From Vulcanococcus sp. Clear-D1 (GTDB lineage Bacteria > Cyanobacteriota > Cyanobacteriia > PCC-6307 > Cyanobiaceae), in contig NZ_JACVZV010000038.1 in assembly GCF_014654725.1 (NCBI RefSeq), forward strand, positions 1 to 64,000: 64,000 nt of DNA, read 5' to 3'. The notes below the pieces were generated by a model. The model was not told the origin of the DNA, did no database searches, and saw only the letters and a list, made by a program, of their open reading frames with translations. Position 1 is the stretch's first letter. Each line of letters starts with the position of its first letter. Shown one piece after another: positions 45,704 to 55,438 of this stretch. Both the position numbers and the translations under genes were made by a program.

Positions 45704-47563
45704 TTGCTGTTCAACGTTGCCAGACGGCTACTGGGCAAACCCCTGCCCCGCAGCCAGTCGGATTCCGAGAAGCTGCCCAGCTTCGAGGCGCTGCCAATCC
45801 TCAGCTCCGATGCGCTTTCCTCGGTGGCTTACGCCACGGAAGCAGCCCTCGGCGTGCTGATCCTGGCGGGCAGCCAGGCCCTGGAGCTCTCGCTGCCGAT
45901 CACCGGCGCCATCGTGCTGCTGATCGGGATCGTGGTGCTCTCCTATCGGCAAACGATCGAGGCTTATCCGCAGGGTGGCGGCTCCTATGTGGTGGCACGG
46001 GAGAACCTCGGCACCTGGCCCAGCCTGATCGCGGCGGCCTCTCTGCTGGTGGATTACACCCTCACCGCCGCCGTGAGCCTGATGGCCGGCACTCAAGCCT
46101 TGTCGTCGTTGCTGCCGGGGCTGCTGCCCTACGAAACGCCCCTGGCCGTGCTGCTGTTGGTGTTGGTGGGCTGGGCCAACCTGCGGGGTGTGAAGGAAGC
46201 CGGCCGCGCCTTCGCCATCCCCACCTATGCCTTTGTGGTGATGGTGGTGCTGCTGGCCCTCTTCGGCCTGCAAAACCTGGTGTTTGCCCATGGCTTCACC
46301 CCTGACGCACCACCGCTGGTGCGGGCGGCGGAACCGCTCGGCTTGTTTCTGATCCTGCGGGCCTTCAGCTCCGGCTGTTCGGCGATGACCGGGATCGAAG
46401 CCATTGCCAACGGCGTGAAGGTGTTCCGCGAGCCGGCCGCCAAGCGTGCCCAGCGCACGATGCTCGTGATGGGGGTGATGCTCGCCCTGATGTTCCTGGC
46501 CGTGAGTGGCTTGGGCTGGCTCTATGGGGTGGCCCCCAATCCGGATCGCACCGTGTTGGCGCAGATCGGCATCCGGGTGTTTGGTGAAGGAAGCCCCCTC
46601 TTTTGGGCTCTTCAGATCAGCACCCTGCTGATCCTGGCGTTGGCGGCCAATACGGCATTTGCCGGCTTCCCCCGCCTGGCAGCGATGCTGGCGCAGGATC
46701 GCTTTCTGCCTCGGCAGATGGCCTGGATCGGCGATCGCTTGGTGTTCCAGAACGGCATTTTCGTGCTGCTGGTGGCTGCCGCGCTGGTGATCGTGGTGTG
46801 CGAGGGCGACACCACCGTGGCGGTGAATCTTTATGCCCTCGGCGTGTTCAGTGCCTTCACCCTCTCGCAGGCGGGGATGGTGGTGCGTTGGTGGCGGCTG
46901 CGCGGCCCCGGCTGGCTGGGGCGCCTGCTGATGAATGCGCTCGGATCGCTCACCACCTTTGTGGTGCTGATCGTGATCGTGGTGAGCAAATTCGATGAGG
47001 GGGCTTGGACCGTGGTGATCGCCATCCCCCTGCTGGTGTGGATGCTCGCCCGCATTCGCCACCGCTATGACAGCGTTTACCGCGCGATCAGCCTCAATCC
47101 CGGCGACGATCGCAGCCTGCGTCTGCCGTCTCGCCGTGATCCGGTGGGCAACACCAGCCTGGTGTGGGTGCCTTCGCTCAGTCGCCCCAGCCTGGAGGCC
47201 CTCCGTTATGCCACCACCGTGTCGGATCGGGTGGTGGCGGTGTGGGTGTTGGCGGAGGGCGATGACCCTGCGCTGATCCGTGAGCAGTGGCAGCAGTGCG
47301 TGGGCGATCCCGAGCCCCAGGGTCTGGAGCTGGTGCTGCTGGACAGCCCCTTTGCCTCGCTGGTGGATCCCTTTACGGAGTTTGTGGCCCTGGAAGAGCA
47401 GCGCTATCCCGGCAGCACCTTCACGATCGTGATGCCGATGGCCATTCCCCGCTACCGCTTCGATGGTCTGCTGCTCAATCAGAGGGGCCTGAACATGCGC
47501 CGCTCGCTCGATGCACGCCGCAATCGCGTGTTCACCCTGGTGCGCTATTACCTGCCGGCCTGA
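45704..47563 (+). CDS. KimA/YdaO-like APC-superfamily K+ transporter
   Basis: About 619 residues from TTG 45704, chosen because LFNVARRLLGKPLPRSQ then lines up with the start of B. subtilis KimA (recalled: IKRFLIGKPLKSQ). GTG 45584 is an alternative. LPILSSDALSSVAYATEAAL, SYRQTIEAYPQGGGSYVVAR, LRAFSSGCSAMTGIEAIANG and ALAANTAFAGFPRLAAMLAQ closely match KimA, a high-affinity K+/H+ symporter inhibited by c-di-AMP. The C-terminal 160 residues form its cytoplasmic domain. It sits between csoS1D and the CupA-type NDH-1 genes. Confidence 0.82.
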   Translation: MLFNVARRLLGKPLPRSQSDSEKLPSFEALPILSSDALSSVAYATEAALGVLILAGSQALELSLPITGAIVLLIGIVVLSYRQTIEAYPQGGGSYVVARENLGTWPSLIAAASLLVDYTLTAAVSLMAGTQALSSLLPGLLPYETPLAVLLLVLVGWANLRGVKEAGRAFAIPTYAFVVMVVLLALFGLQNLVFAHGFTPDAPPLVRAAEPLGLFLILRAFSSGCSAMTGIEAIANGVKVFREPAAKRAQRTMLVMGVMLALMFLAVSGLGWLYGVAPNPDRTVLAQIGIRVFGEGSPLFWALQISTLLILALAANTAFAGFPRLAAMLAQDRFLPRQMAWIGDRLVFQNGIFVLLVAAALVIVVCEGDTTVAVNLYALGVFSAFTLSQAGMVVRWWRLRGPGWLGRLLMNALGSLTTFVVLIVIVVSKFDEGAWTVVIAIPLLVWMLARIRHRYDSVYRAISLNPGDDRSLRLPSRRDPVGNTSLVWVPSLSRPSLEALRYATTVSDRVVAVWVLAEGDDPALIREQWQQCVGDPEPQGLELVLLDSPFASLVDPFTEFVALEEQRYPGSTFTIVMPMAIPRYRFDGLLLNQRGLNMRRSLDARRNRVFTLVRYYLPA

Positions 47564-47664
47564 TGCCGGTGGCCACTGATTAGTAGCGCTTGCGGGTGTG
47601 ATTCATAACGCCTTTGGGACACCGCACCCATCGGCACCGTGCCACTCACTAACTTGCCGGGACC

Positions 47665-49551
47665 TTGTTCGTCCCTCCAGTGTCCTGGCTTGGAACGGTC
47701 TGGCTGGTGCCCCTCTACCCATTGGTAGGGGCCCTGTTCAGCCTGCTGTGGTCACCCGGGTTGATCTCCCGCACGGGGCCCCGCCCTTCGGGTTATGTGA
47801 ACCTGCTGATGGTGTCGATCGCCTTCGGCCACAGCCTGGCGGCCTTGCTCAGCCTGAGCAGCAACTCGGCGGCTGGTCAGGCGGCGATCTATGCCCCCCC
47901 GAGCTTCCACTGGACCTGGCTGCAAACCGCCGGCCTGACCATCGGGTTCGATGGTCTGGTGACAGAACCGGGTCTGATCGCCATGACGGTGATCACGGGT
48001 CTGCACGTGTTGGTGCAGATCTTCTCGATCGGCTACCTGGAGATGGACTGGGGCTGGCCCCGCTTCTTCGGTGCCCTGAGCTTCTTCGAGGCCGGCCTGT
48101 GCGGCCTGGTGCTCACCGATTCGGTGTTTTTCAGCTACGTGTTGCTGGAGCTGCTCACCGTGGGTACCTACGTGATCGTGGGCACCTGGTACAACCAGTC
48201 GCTGGTGGTGAAGGGGGCCCGCGATGCCTTCCTCACCAAGCGCATCGGCGACCTGATCCTGCTGGCGGGTGTGATTGCCCTGCTGCCGCTCACGGGCACC
48301 TGGAACTTCCACGGGCTGCAGGGCTGGGCCGCTGATCTCACCAACAACGCTCAGCCCCTGCCCCCCGGCTTCCAGCTGATCCTGCTGGCCCTGATCGCCG
48401 GCCCGATGGGCAAGTGCGCCCAGATTCCGCTGCACCTCTGGCTCGATGAGGCGATGGAGAGCCCTCTGCCCTCCACCGTGCTGCGCAACTCCGTGGTGGT
48501 GATCGGCGGTGCCTGGGTGCTGCTGCGCCTGGAGCCGCTGATCGCCCTGAGCCCCCTGGTGCAGGGCGTGCTGGTGGTGGTGGGCGGCACCACGGCGCTG
48601 GTGGCCTCCCTGATCGCCCTGGGCCAGATCGATGTGAAGCGCGCCCTCAGCTTCCTGGTGAGTAGCTGGCTGGGTCTGCTGTTTGTGGCGGTGGGCCTCG
48701 GCGGCATCGGCGCGGCCGACCACCTGCTGCTGGTGTATCCCCTGCCGATGGCTCTGATGCTGATGTCGGTGGGCACGATCGTGATCAGCAATGTCACCCA
48801 AGACCTCACCCAGCTGGGCGGCCTCTGGAGCCGCCGCCCGCTGATGGGGATCGCCTTCCTCGCCGGCGCCGCCGGGCTGATGGGGCTACCTCCCTTTGGT
48901 GGTTTCGCCGCCCTGCGGGAATTGCTTGAGCTGGCGGCCAACAGCCAGCTCCCGTTGGTGCTCTCTGGGCTGGTGTTGATCACCAATGCCCTGCTCAGCG
49001 CAGCGCTGATGCGGGTGTTTGGCCTGATTTGGGGCGGCCGTCCCACCCCGTTCACCGCCCGCTCCCCGGAGGTGCTGTGGTTGATGGTGCTGCCCACGAT
49101 GCTGTTGCTGGGCCTGGTGCTGCACATCCCCCAGCTGCTGGTGCACCTGGGCGTTTACAAGCTCTCGCCCGTGCCGGGTTGGGGCCCGATGGGCTGGCCG
49201 CTGCTGCTCTCCACCCTGGTCGGCGCCGGCACCTCTGCCTGGTTCTATCTGCGCCCCCATCCCCTGGCCGAGCTCCCCTCCGGTCTGGGCGGCCTGCAGC
49301 ACTGGCTGGCGGAAGATATGCACACCGAGGCCTTCTATCACCGCACCGTGGTGGCGTTGGTGGTGGGTCTGGCACGGTTCAGCGCCTGGAGCGATCGCCA
49401 GCTGGTGGATGGCTTCTCCAGCGGCACCGGTGGTGTGGCCATGGAAGGGGCCCGTCGCCTCAGCTACACCACCAGCGGTCGCTCCCAGACCTATGCCCTT
49501 TCGCTCGTGCTCGGCGTGCTGTTGATGGCCGCCTGGCTCCTGTCCCGCTGA
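47665..49551 (+). CDS. ndhF3: NDH-1 subunit 5, NdhF3 type
   Basis: 628 residues from TTG 47665; GTG 47680 is also possible. ND5 family with many helices: FFSYVLLELLTVGTYVIVGT (TM5 Glu), AGPMGKCAQIPLHLWLDEAM and QIDVKRALSFLVSSWLGLLF. LAEDMHTEAFYHRTVVALVV is the C-terminal region also seen in NdhF4. It heads the ndhF3-ndhD3-cupA-cupS operon of the inducible, high-affinity CO2 uptake complex NDH-1MS. In other cyanobacteria this operon is repressed by a LysR regulator when carbon is ample; no site is recognised here. Confidence 0.9.
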   Translation: MFVPPVSWLGTVWLVPLYPLVGALFSLLWSPGLISRTGPRPSGYVNLLMVSIAFGHSLAALLSLSSNSAAGQAAIYAPPSFHWTWLQTAGLTIGFDGLVTEPGLIAMTVITGLHVLVQIFSIGYLEMDWGWPRFFGALSFFEAGLCGLVLTDSVFFSYVLLELLTVGTYVIVGTWYNQSLVVKGARDAFLTKRIGDLILLAGVIALLPLTGTWNFHGLQGWAADLTNNAQPLPPGFQLILLALIAGPMGKCAQIPLHLWLDEAMESPLPSTVLRNSVVVIGGAWVLLRLEPLIALSPLVQGVLVVVGGTTALVASLIALGQIDVKRALSFLVSSWLGLLFVAVGLGGIGAADHLLLVYPLPMALMLMSVGTIVISNVTQDLTQLGGLWSRRPLMGIAFLAGAAGLMGLPPFGGFAALRELLELAANSQLPLVLSGLVLITNALLSAALMRVFGLIWGGRPTPFTARSPEVLWLMVLPTMLLLGLVLHIPQLLVHLGVYKLSPVPGWGPMGWPLLLSTLVGAGTSAWFYLRPHPLAELPSGLGGLQHWLAEDMHTEAFYHRTVVALVVGLARFSAWSDRQLVDGFSSGTGGVAMEGARRLSYTTSGRSQTYALSLVLGVLLMAAWLLSR

Positions 49552-49552
49552 C

Positions 49553-51061
49553 GTGAACGCCATGGACCTGTTGCTTCTGCTGTTGATTCCCCTGCTGGCA
49601 GGCCTGTTGCTGCCCCTCTTGCCCGCTGGCTCCCCCTGGGTGCGCCGCGGTGCCCTGGCGGCTGCACTGCTGCAGCTGCTGGATGGGCTGTGGCTCTGGC
49701 AGCATCCGCCGGCTGCGCTCTCGGCGAATTGGTTGCCCCGGCTGGGCCTGCGGCTCGAGCTGGGCCTCGATGGGCTCACCATGCCGCTGGTGCTGCTGGC
49801 GGCCCTGCTCACCGCCATGGCCGTGATGGCCAGCCCGGTGGATCAGAGCCGCCCGCGCCTGTTTTTCGCCTTGATGCTGGCCACCAACGTGGGGCTGATC
49901 GGTGCCTTCCTGGCCCGCAACGCTCTGCTGTTCTTGCTGGCCTATGAGCTGATCCTGATCCCCACCACCTTGCTGGTGGCCACCTGGGGTGGTGAGCGCC
50001 GCGCCGGCGCCGCGATCCGCTTCCTCACCTATGGCGCCGTGTCGGGGGTTGCCCTCCTGGCAGCCGTGCTGGCTCTGGGCTGGCTGCAGCCCGGTGGCTT
50101 GAACTTCAGCTACACCGCCCTGGCGGATCACAACCTCACGGCGCTGCAGCAGCGCTGGATCCTGGCGCTGGTGCTGCTGGCCTTCGGCCTGAAGCTGCCG
50201 GTGGTGCCCCTGCACGGCTGGCAGCCAATCACCTACAGCCAGGCCCCCACGCCGGTGGCGATGTTGATGAGCGGTGTGGTGTCGAAGCTCGGCGCCTATG
50301 GCCTGCTGCGCTTTGGCCTGGAGTTTCTGCCGGATGCCTGGGCGGCCTGGTCGCCCTGGCTGGCCGCGGTGGGAGCGCTCAGCGCCATCTACGGCTCACT
50401 CAATGCGATCGTTCAGCTCGATATGCGCCGTTTGGTGGCCTACAGCTCCCTGGGCCACATGGGCATGCTTCTGTTGGCTTTGGCCGCGGCCACACCGCTG
50501 AGCCTGCAGGGCGTGATCGCCCAGATGCTCGCCCACGGTTTGATCATTGCGCTGCTGTTCTGCCTGGTGGGCCTGATCGAGTTGCGCACGGGCACCTGTG
50601 CCATTCCCGAACTTTCGGGTCTGCTCAATCCCCAGCGAGGTTTGCCGTTCACCCTCGGCTTGATGCTGCTGGCCCTGCTCGCTGCGGCGGGTGTGCCTGG
50701 TTTGGCCGGCTTTGTGGCCGAATTGCTGGTGTTCGAGGGCAGTTGGGTGGCCTTCCCCTGGCCCACGCTGGTGTGTCTGCTGGCTTCCGGTCTCACGGCC
50801 GTGTATGCGATCCGTCTGTTCAACCGTGTGGGCTTCGGCCGCCTCGATAACGAGCGGGCCGATTGGGTGAGCACCAGCTGGGGGGAGCGCACGCCAGCTT
50901 TGGTGCTTACCGCTCTGGTGCTGGTGGCTGGCCTCTGGCCCTCGATGCTCACCGGTTTCAGCGAAACGGCCACGGCTCCGCTGGCCCTGCGTTCCAGTGA
51001 TGCCGTCACGGTCATCGCCATGGCTCCCGCCACCGTCAACTCCGCCCAGCTCCCCGCATGA
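49553..51061 (+). CDS. ndhD3: NDH-1 subunit 4, NdhD3 type
   Basis: 502 residues from GTG 49553, two bases after the ndhF3 stop. ND4 family: LLFLLAYELILIPTTLLVAT with the TM5 Glu, KLPVVPLHGWQPITYSQAPT and DMRRLVAYSSLGHMGMLLLA. Proton-pumping subunit of NDH-1MS. Its stop overlaps the cupA start by four bases (ATGA). Subtype follows from the neighbouring cupA and cupS. Confidence 0.9.
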   Translation: MNAMDLLLLLLIPLLAGLLLPLLPAGSPWVRRGALAAALLQLLDGLWLWQHPPAALSANWLPRLGLRLELGLDGLTMPLVLLAALLTAMAVMASPVDQSRPRLFFALMLATNVGLIGAFLARNALLFLLAYELILIPTTLLVATWGGERRAGAAIRFLTYGAVSGVALLAAVLALGWLQPGGLNFSYTALADHNLTALQQRWILALVLLAFGLKLPVVPLHGWQPITYSQAPTPVAMLMSGVVSKLGAYGLLRFGLEFLPDAWAAWSPWLAAVGALSAIYGSLNAIVQLDMRRLVAYSSLGHMGMLLLALAAATPLSLQGVIAQMLAHGLIIALLFCLVGLIELRTGTCAIPELSGLLNPQRGLPFTLGLMLLALLAAAGVPGLAGFVAELLVFEGSWVAFPWPTLVCLLASGLTAVYAIRLFNRVGFGRLDNERADWVSTSWGERTPALVLTALVLVAGLWPSMLTGFSETATAPLALRSSDAVTVIAMAPATVNSAQLPA

Positions 51062-52362
51062 CTGCCACTGTCGCCTCGGAGCGCATCAAGGCTCCGTTGA
51101 TTCCCCCCTCCACCCACCGCTATGCCGATGTGATCCACCGGCTCGAAGCGGGTGGCTCGATGCTGCCAGACACCCCGGAGAACCTCAAACAGATCATCGG
51201 CATCTACAAGGCCTACGCCGTGCCGATGGACTTCTATTGGCGCGACTTGCTCTACATCGCTGAGCGGGTGTTCCTCAATCCGCTGCCAGCCTTCAAATAC
51301 TTCATCTCGCAGGAGTATCTGGATCGCCCCAACAGCTATGCGGGCGATCAATCACAGCTGCGCATCTGGCGCGGTGGCGAGAAGGTGCATCCGGAACTCC
51401 TGGAGTTCATGGAGCGCGGCGAAACCGGCCGCATGTCCAAGCTGTTCCATCACCTCTGGCATGACCGGGTGAACATGGAGTTCGCCGAGGCCTGCATGCA
51501 GGCGATGCTCTGGCACCAGGGCATGGGCGGCCGCTTCAACGACTACCTCGAGAGCGACGCCTACAAGTCCAACGCTGATCGGGCGATCAAGGCCTATTTC
51601 AAGGGCAATCCCCTGATGCTGGGGCTCTATGCACTGTTCCCGGACATGTTCCTGGAGCAGGTGCGTCAGCTCAGCTACACCGCCAACCTCGGCCTCTTCT
51701 GGGAGGTGATGGCGCCGGTGTTCTTCGAGATGAGCGACATCTACGACGAGGGCGGCTTCAAGGGGGTGCCCGATGCGATGGATTTCCTCGTGAACGGCAT
51801 CTTCGCTGTGGCTGGTCGACCGATCTACCACCACCTCTATATCGGCGACGAGTGCTACGAAATCATCCCCAAGAGCGAGGGGTTCACCTGGCTCTATGAG
51901 GCTGCGCTGCCCTATGTGGAGGCGGTGTTCTACCGCACAGCACCCTTCCGGGGCACCAAGAGCTATAACGCCCAGGCCGGCCAGGTGCCGGCGGATCAGG
52001 CGGATTTCCACTACGGGATCCTCTACGCCGATGTGTTCCCCGTGGGCTCAGCCGGCATTCCTCCCACCCTGCTGATGCAGGACATGCTGCATTTCCTGCC
52101 TCCTTATCTCAAGGAGATTTACCGGGAGCACAGACGCGGCGAGGAAGATGAGCTGGTGCAGCTGGGGATCACCTTCCAGCGCTCGATGTACAACGTGACC
52201 TCAGCGGTGATTCAGGCGCTGCGCTGCGCTCTGCTCTATCCGCTGGACGACACCAACCCCGAGCACCTGATGGCGAACCGGCGCTTCTTTGAGGCACAGA
52301 TGGATCGCTTCCTGCGGCCGGAGGCCCGCCTGCCCGACATTCAATCCCAGGACTACCGCTGA
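51058..52362 (+). CDS. cupA: NDH-1 CO2-hydration subunit, CupA type
   Basis: 434 residues. [20 protein letters not shown] carries H132 and R137 in the same spacing as the Zn ligands of the CupA structure (family knowledge). [40 protein letters not shown] and [20 protein letters not shown] align with the CupB-type protein of this window but with an extended N-terminus. It converts CO2 to HCO3- at the tip of NDH-1MS. It overlaps cupS by one base. Confidence 0.93.
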   Translation: MTATVASERIKAPLIPPSTHRYADVIHRLEAGGSMLPDTPENLKQIIGIYKAYAVPMDFYWRDLLYIAERVFLNPLPAFKYFISQEYLDRPNSYAGDQSQLRIWRGGEKVHPELLEFMERGETGRMSKLFHHLWHDRVNMEFAEACMQAMLWHQGMGGRFNDYLESDAYKSNADRAIKAYFKGNPLMLGLYALFPDMFLEQVRQLSYTANLGLFWEVMAPVFFEMSDIYDEGGFKGVPDAMDFLVNGIFAVAGRPIYHHLYIGDECYEIIPKSEGFTWLYEAALPYVEAVFYRTAPFRGTKSYNAQAGQVPADQADFHYGILYADVFPVGSAGIPPTLLMQDMLHFLPPYLKEIYREHRRGEEDELVQLGITFQRSMYNVTSAVIQALRCALLYPLDDTNPEHLMANRRFFEAQMDRFLRPEARLPDIQSQDYR

Positions 52363-52763
52363 TGGCTTCGATTCTCGAAACCGCCGCCTCTGTGGGGGTG
52401 TTCAACACCCTGCTGGCCGCTGTGGATGCCGCCGGTCTGCGCGAAGCCCTGGAGGGCCCTGGCCCCTTCACCGTGTTTGCCCCGGTGGATGACGCTTTTG
52501 CGGCGCTGCCACCCGGCACGGTGCAAACGCTGGTGGATAACCCCCCGCAATTGGCGCGGATCCTTAAATATCACGTGCTTTCAGGTTCCTACAGCCGCGA
52601 GCAGCTCGTGGCTGAAGACAATTGGGACAGCCTCGAAGGCGCGCCGATCCCGATCCGCAGCAAGGATCCCTTCGAGGTGAAGAACGCCACCGTGGTGAAC
52701 GCCGATGTGGTGTGCGACAACGGCGTGGTGCATGTGATCGATCGGGTGATTCTGCCCGGCTGA
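52362..52763 (+). CDS. cupS: CupS, fasciclin-domain subunit of NDH-1MS
   Basis: 133 residues, a single FAS1 domain: [54 protein letters not shown] and [14 protein letters not shown]. In cyanobacteria CupS binds CupA in the inducible CO2 uptake complex and is absent from the CupB complex. That fixes this operon as the ndhF3/D3 type. It ends two bases before the convergent small membrane protein. Confidence 0.92.
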   Translation: MASILETAASVGVFNTLLAAVDAAGLREALEGPGPFTVFAPVDDAFAALPPGTVQTLVDNPPQLARILKYHVLSGSYSREQLVAEDNWDSLEGAPIPIRSKDPFEVKNATVVNADVVCDNGVVHVIDRVILPG

Positions 52764-52765
52764 AT

Positions 52766-53008
52766 TCAGGCGGCGCGCTGATTCTTGCCTTCGAGGTAGC
52801 GATCCCAGCTGCCGCGTCCCCGGCTGGGCTGGCGCTCCACTTGATTGTGCAAACGCCGTACCCGCAGGATCCGCTCGCGCTCGAGCTTGCGGTAGTGCTC
52901 GATCGTGCGTTGGCGGCCCCGGGCCTCATCGAACAGGATGGCGCTGGCCAGGGCCACCGAGGTGCCGATGATGCCGGCGGCCAGCAGCAGGGCAAAGGTG
53001 TCAGGCAT
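52766..53008 (-). CDS. Small single-helix membrane protein
   Basis: 80 residues. LLLAAGIIGTSVALASAILF (about 7-26) is a transmembrane helix, followed by a long, basic helix (RQRTIEHYRKLERERILRV) facing the cytoplasm. I do not recognise a family. It is between cupS and bioA, 64 bases from the latter's stop. Confidence 0.6.
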   Translation of the reverse strand: MPDTFALLLAAGIIGTSVALASAILFDEARGRQRTIEHYRKLERERILRVRRLHNQVERQPSRGRGSWDRYLEGKNQRAA

Positions 53009-53072
53009 GGCCAGATCGCAGGCGTCCGTGGGGCTTTTGTATCGGATACCGGGGCGACGTCAAGGCTTGGTT

Positions 53073-54344
53073 TCAGCGGCTGAGGGTTTCGAGTGCGGAT
53101 CGAATGGCGGCGTAGCAGTGCTCCAATTGCGCCGCGCTGATCGAAAGCGGAGGCAGCAGGTACACCACGTTGCCCAAGGGCCGCAGATACACCCCTTGAT
53201 CGAGGCAATGGCGCTGCAGTTGTTTGCCGATCGGATTGATATAACTCGTGCTCCCGGCATCGAGTTCGAAGGCGGCCACGGTTCCCTGGCAGCGGATCCG
53301 CTTCACCAGTGGATGCTGCGCCAGCTCCTCCAGTAGCGGAATGTGGCGTGCATCGAACTGCTGGTAACGCTCGGGGTTGTGCTGCAGCAGATCGAGGCTG
53401 GCGAGGGCTGCGGCGCAACCCAGTGGATTAGCTGTGAAGCTGTGGCCGTGGAAGAAGGTTTGTGCCGGCGTTTCACTGATGAAGCCGCGGTACAGCCGCT
53501 CACTGGCCATGGTCACGCCCATGGGCAGAAAGCCACCCGTGAGCCCTTTGGAGAGCGCCATCAGATCGGGTTGGAGTCCGGAACGCTGGCAGGCAAACAG
53601 GGAGCCGGTGCGCCCGAAGCCGGTCATCACCTCGTCGGCGATGAGCAAAGCGCCCTGGGCCTGCACCCGCTCTTGCACCGCCCGCAGGAAGCTGGGCCGC
53701 ACTATGTGCATCCCGGCAGCCCCCTGGATCAGGGGCTCCAGAATCACGGCCGCTGTGGGCACCGCCAGGGCCTGCTCCAGCTGCAGCAGCGCCTGGGCTT
53801 CCCGCGCTTCCACGCTTTCATCACCCCAGTGGGTGTGCGGCCAGCTGATGCGGGCCACATCAAACAGCAACTCCTCGTAGGGGGCGGTGAAGATCGAGCG
53901 ATCCCCCACGGCCATGGCCCCGAAGGTGTCGCCGTGATACGCCCCCTCAAAGGCGATCAGCCGGCGGCGATCACTGCCCTGGTTGCGCCACCACTGCCAG
54001 GCGATCTTGAGGGCCACCTCCACAGCGGTGGAGCCGTTGTCGGAGAAGAACAGCCGTTCGAGGCCGGTGAGGGCGGCCAGGCGGGTGGCGAGCTGTTCAG
54101 CCGGCTGGTGGCTGAAGTTGGCAAAGATCACCTGCTCCAGTTGCAGGGCCTGGCGGCCGATGGCTGCAGCGATCGAGGGTTCCGCGTGGCCATGCAGGGT
54201 GACCCACCAGCTGCTGATGCCGTCGATGAGCTGGCGTCCATCCTGCAGTTCGAGCACGCAACCGCGCGCGCTCCGCACTTCGAGGGGAACCGGGCTGGTG
54301 GCCACCTGGGTGGTGGGATGCCAGAGGTGGGGGTGCCAGCTCAT
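53073..54344 (-). CDS. bioA: Adenosylmethionine-8-amino-7-oxononanoate aminotransferase
   Basis: 423 residues, a class III PLP aminotransferase. HLWHPTTQVATSPVPLEVRS at the start, GISSWWVTLHGHAEPSIAAA, SDNGSTAVEVALKIAWQWW, AYHGDTFGAMAVGD, LIADEVMTGFGRTGSLFACQ and the PLP Lys in ALSKGLTGGFLPMGVTM are BioA signatures. It makes 7,8-diaminopelargonate for biotin. No other biotin gene is next to it. It starts 12 bases after the sigma factor gene stop, so it may be co-transcribed. Confidence 0.94.
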   Translation of the reverse strand: MSWHPHLWHPTTQVATSPVPLEVRSARGCVLELQDGRQLIDGISSWWVTLHGHAEPSIAAAIGRQALQLEQVIFANFSHQPAEQLATRLAALTGLERLFFSDNGSTAVEVALKIAWQWWRNQGSDRRRLIAFEGAYHGDTFGAMAVGDRSIFTAPYEELLFDVARISWPHTHWGDESVEAREAQALLQLEQALAVPTAAVILEPLIQGAAGMHIVRPSFLRAVQERVQAQGALLIADEVMTGFGRTGSLFACQRSGLQPDLMALSKGLTGGFLPMGVTMASERLYRGFISETPAQTFFHGHSFTANPLGCAAALASLDLLQHNPERYQQFDARHIPLLEELAQHPLVKRIRCQGTVAAFELDAGSTSYINPIGKQLQRHCLDQGVYLRPLGNVVYLLPPLSISAAQLEHCYAAIRSALETLSR

Positions 54345-54355
54345 GGGGTGATGCC

Positions 54356-55327
54356 TCAGGCCTCTAGGTAGTCGATCACCCGATCGGAGAGGCGGCGGAT
54401 CGCCGCATTGGCGCGCCGCTCCATGCCGCGGGCCTGGTCGCGGCTGAGCCCCATTTGCCGGGCCACGGCACTGAGGTTCATTGGGCTGGGCTGATCGATG
54501 CCATAGCGCAGCCGCAGCAACTCAGCCTCCTGGTCCGGCAGCTCATCGAGCAGGGCGACAAGGTCAGTTTGCAGGTGGGCGGCGGTGAGTTGATCGCTGG
54601 GCAGCTGGGCGTCACAGCGCAGGGAGTCGAGCAGGCGCAGGTCGTCTTCCGGGCCGTGGCTGCTGTCGAGGCTCAGGGGTTCCTGGGCGCGGAACAGGGC
54701 TTCGCGGATGTCGAGCGGTTTTAGCTCGGTGGCTTCTGCCAGCTCCTCGAGGTTGGGTTCACGGCCCAGCATCTGGCGCAGTTCCTGCTGGCAGCGGCGC
54801 AACCGCTGCAGGCGATCCTGCATGTGGGCTGGCAGGCGGATGCTGCGGCTCTGCTGTTGCAGGGCACGGCCCATGCCCTCCCGAATCCACCAGGTGGCAT
54901 AGGTGGAGAACTTGTAGCCGCGGGTTGGATCAAAGCGCTGCACGGCTCGGATCAGGCCGAGGGTTCCCTCCTGGATCAGATCTTCCAGGTCGAGGCGCCG
55001 GTGGCTGATGCGGCGAGCCAGGCTCACCACCAGTCGCAGGTTGGCGGTCACCATGCGCTCACTGGCCCGTTCCGCCAGCTTCAGTTCGCGCTGCAGCTGC
55101 CGGGGTGTGAGCTGCACGTTGCTGGCCCAGGACTCCAGGCTGGGGGCTTGGCCGCCCGAGCGGAGTTTCATTTCTTCGGCCGCTTCGAGCAGGCGCCGGC
55201 CGTTTTGCACGGCGCGGCCCAGGCTGATTTCCTCTTCAGCGGAGAGGAGCGGAATACGGCCGATTGCACGTAGGTGCCGGCTGATTGCGTCGCAGTCTCC
55301 TTTGCGGAGCTTCTGTGGCGCAGGCAT
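54356..55327 (-). CDS. Group 2 RNA polymerase sigma-70 factor
   Basis: 323 residues. Region 1.2 (ISRHLRAIGRIPLLSAEEEI), region 2 (LRLVVSLARRISHRRLDLED, LIQEGTLGLIRAVQRFDPTR, GYKFSTYATWWIREGMGRAL), region 3 and region 4 (LDELPDQEAELLRLRYGIDQ, LSRDQARGMERRANAAIRRL) are all present, without the long region 1.1 of RpoD. Such sigma factors control stress and day-night genes in cyanobacteria. Which subtype it is cannot be told by eye. An inverted repeat lies about 90 bases upstream. Confidence 0.92.
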   Translation of the reverse strand: MPAPQKLRKGDCDAISRHLRAIGRIPLLSAEEEISLGRAVQNGRRLLEAAEEMKLRSGGQAPSLESWASNVQLTPRQLQRELKLAERASERMVTANLRLVVSLARRISHRRLDLEDLIQEGTLGLIRAVQRFDPTRGYKFSTYATWWIREGMGRALQQQSRSIRLPAHMQDRLQRLRRCQQELRQMLGREPNLEELAEATELKPLDIREALFRAQEPLSLDSSHGPEDDLRLLDSLRCDAQLPSDQLTAAHLQTDLVALLDELPDQEAELLRLRYGIDQPSPMNLSAVARQMGLSRDQARGMERRANAAIRRLSDRVIDYLEA

Positions 55328-55417
55328 CGAGAGAGATGTCTGTGGGGTTGCGAAACCTTAAGGACATCTGCGGCGTGCTGGGTGGCTTTCGGCGTTGATG
55401 CAGCAACCGCAATCGCC

Positions 55418-55438
55418 TTGATCAGTGCAGCTGATCAA
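55418..55438. promoter_or_regulatory. Inverted repeat TTGATCAG-tgcag-CTGATCAA upstream of the sigma gene
   Basis: A perfect eight-base inverted repeat with a five-base centre in the 241-base gap between the sigma factor and psiE. It could be an operator or an RNA hairpin. The gap holds nothing else clear, except the possible broken reading frame described in the findings. Confidence 0.45.
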
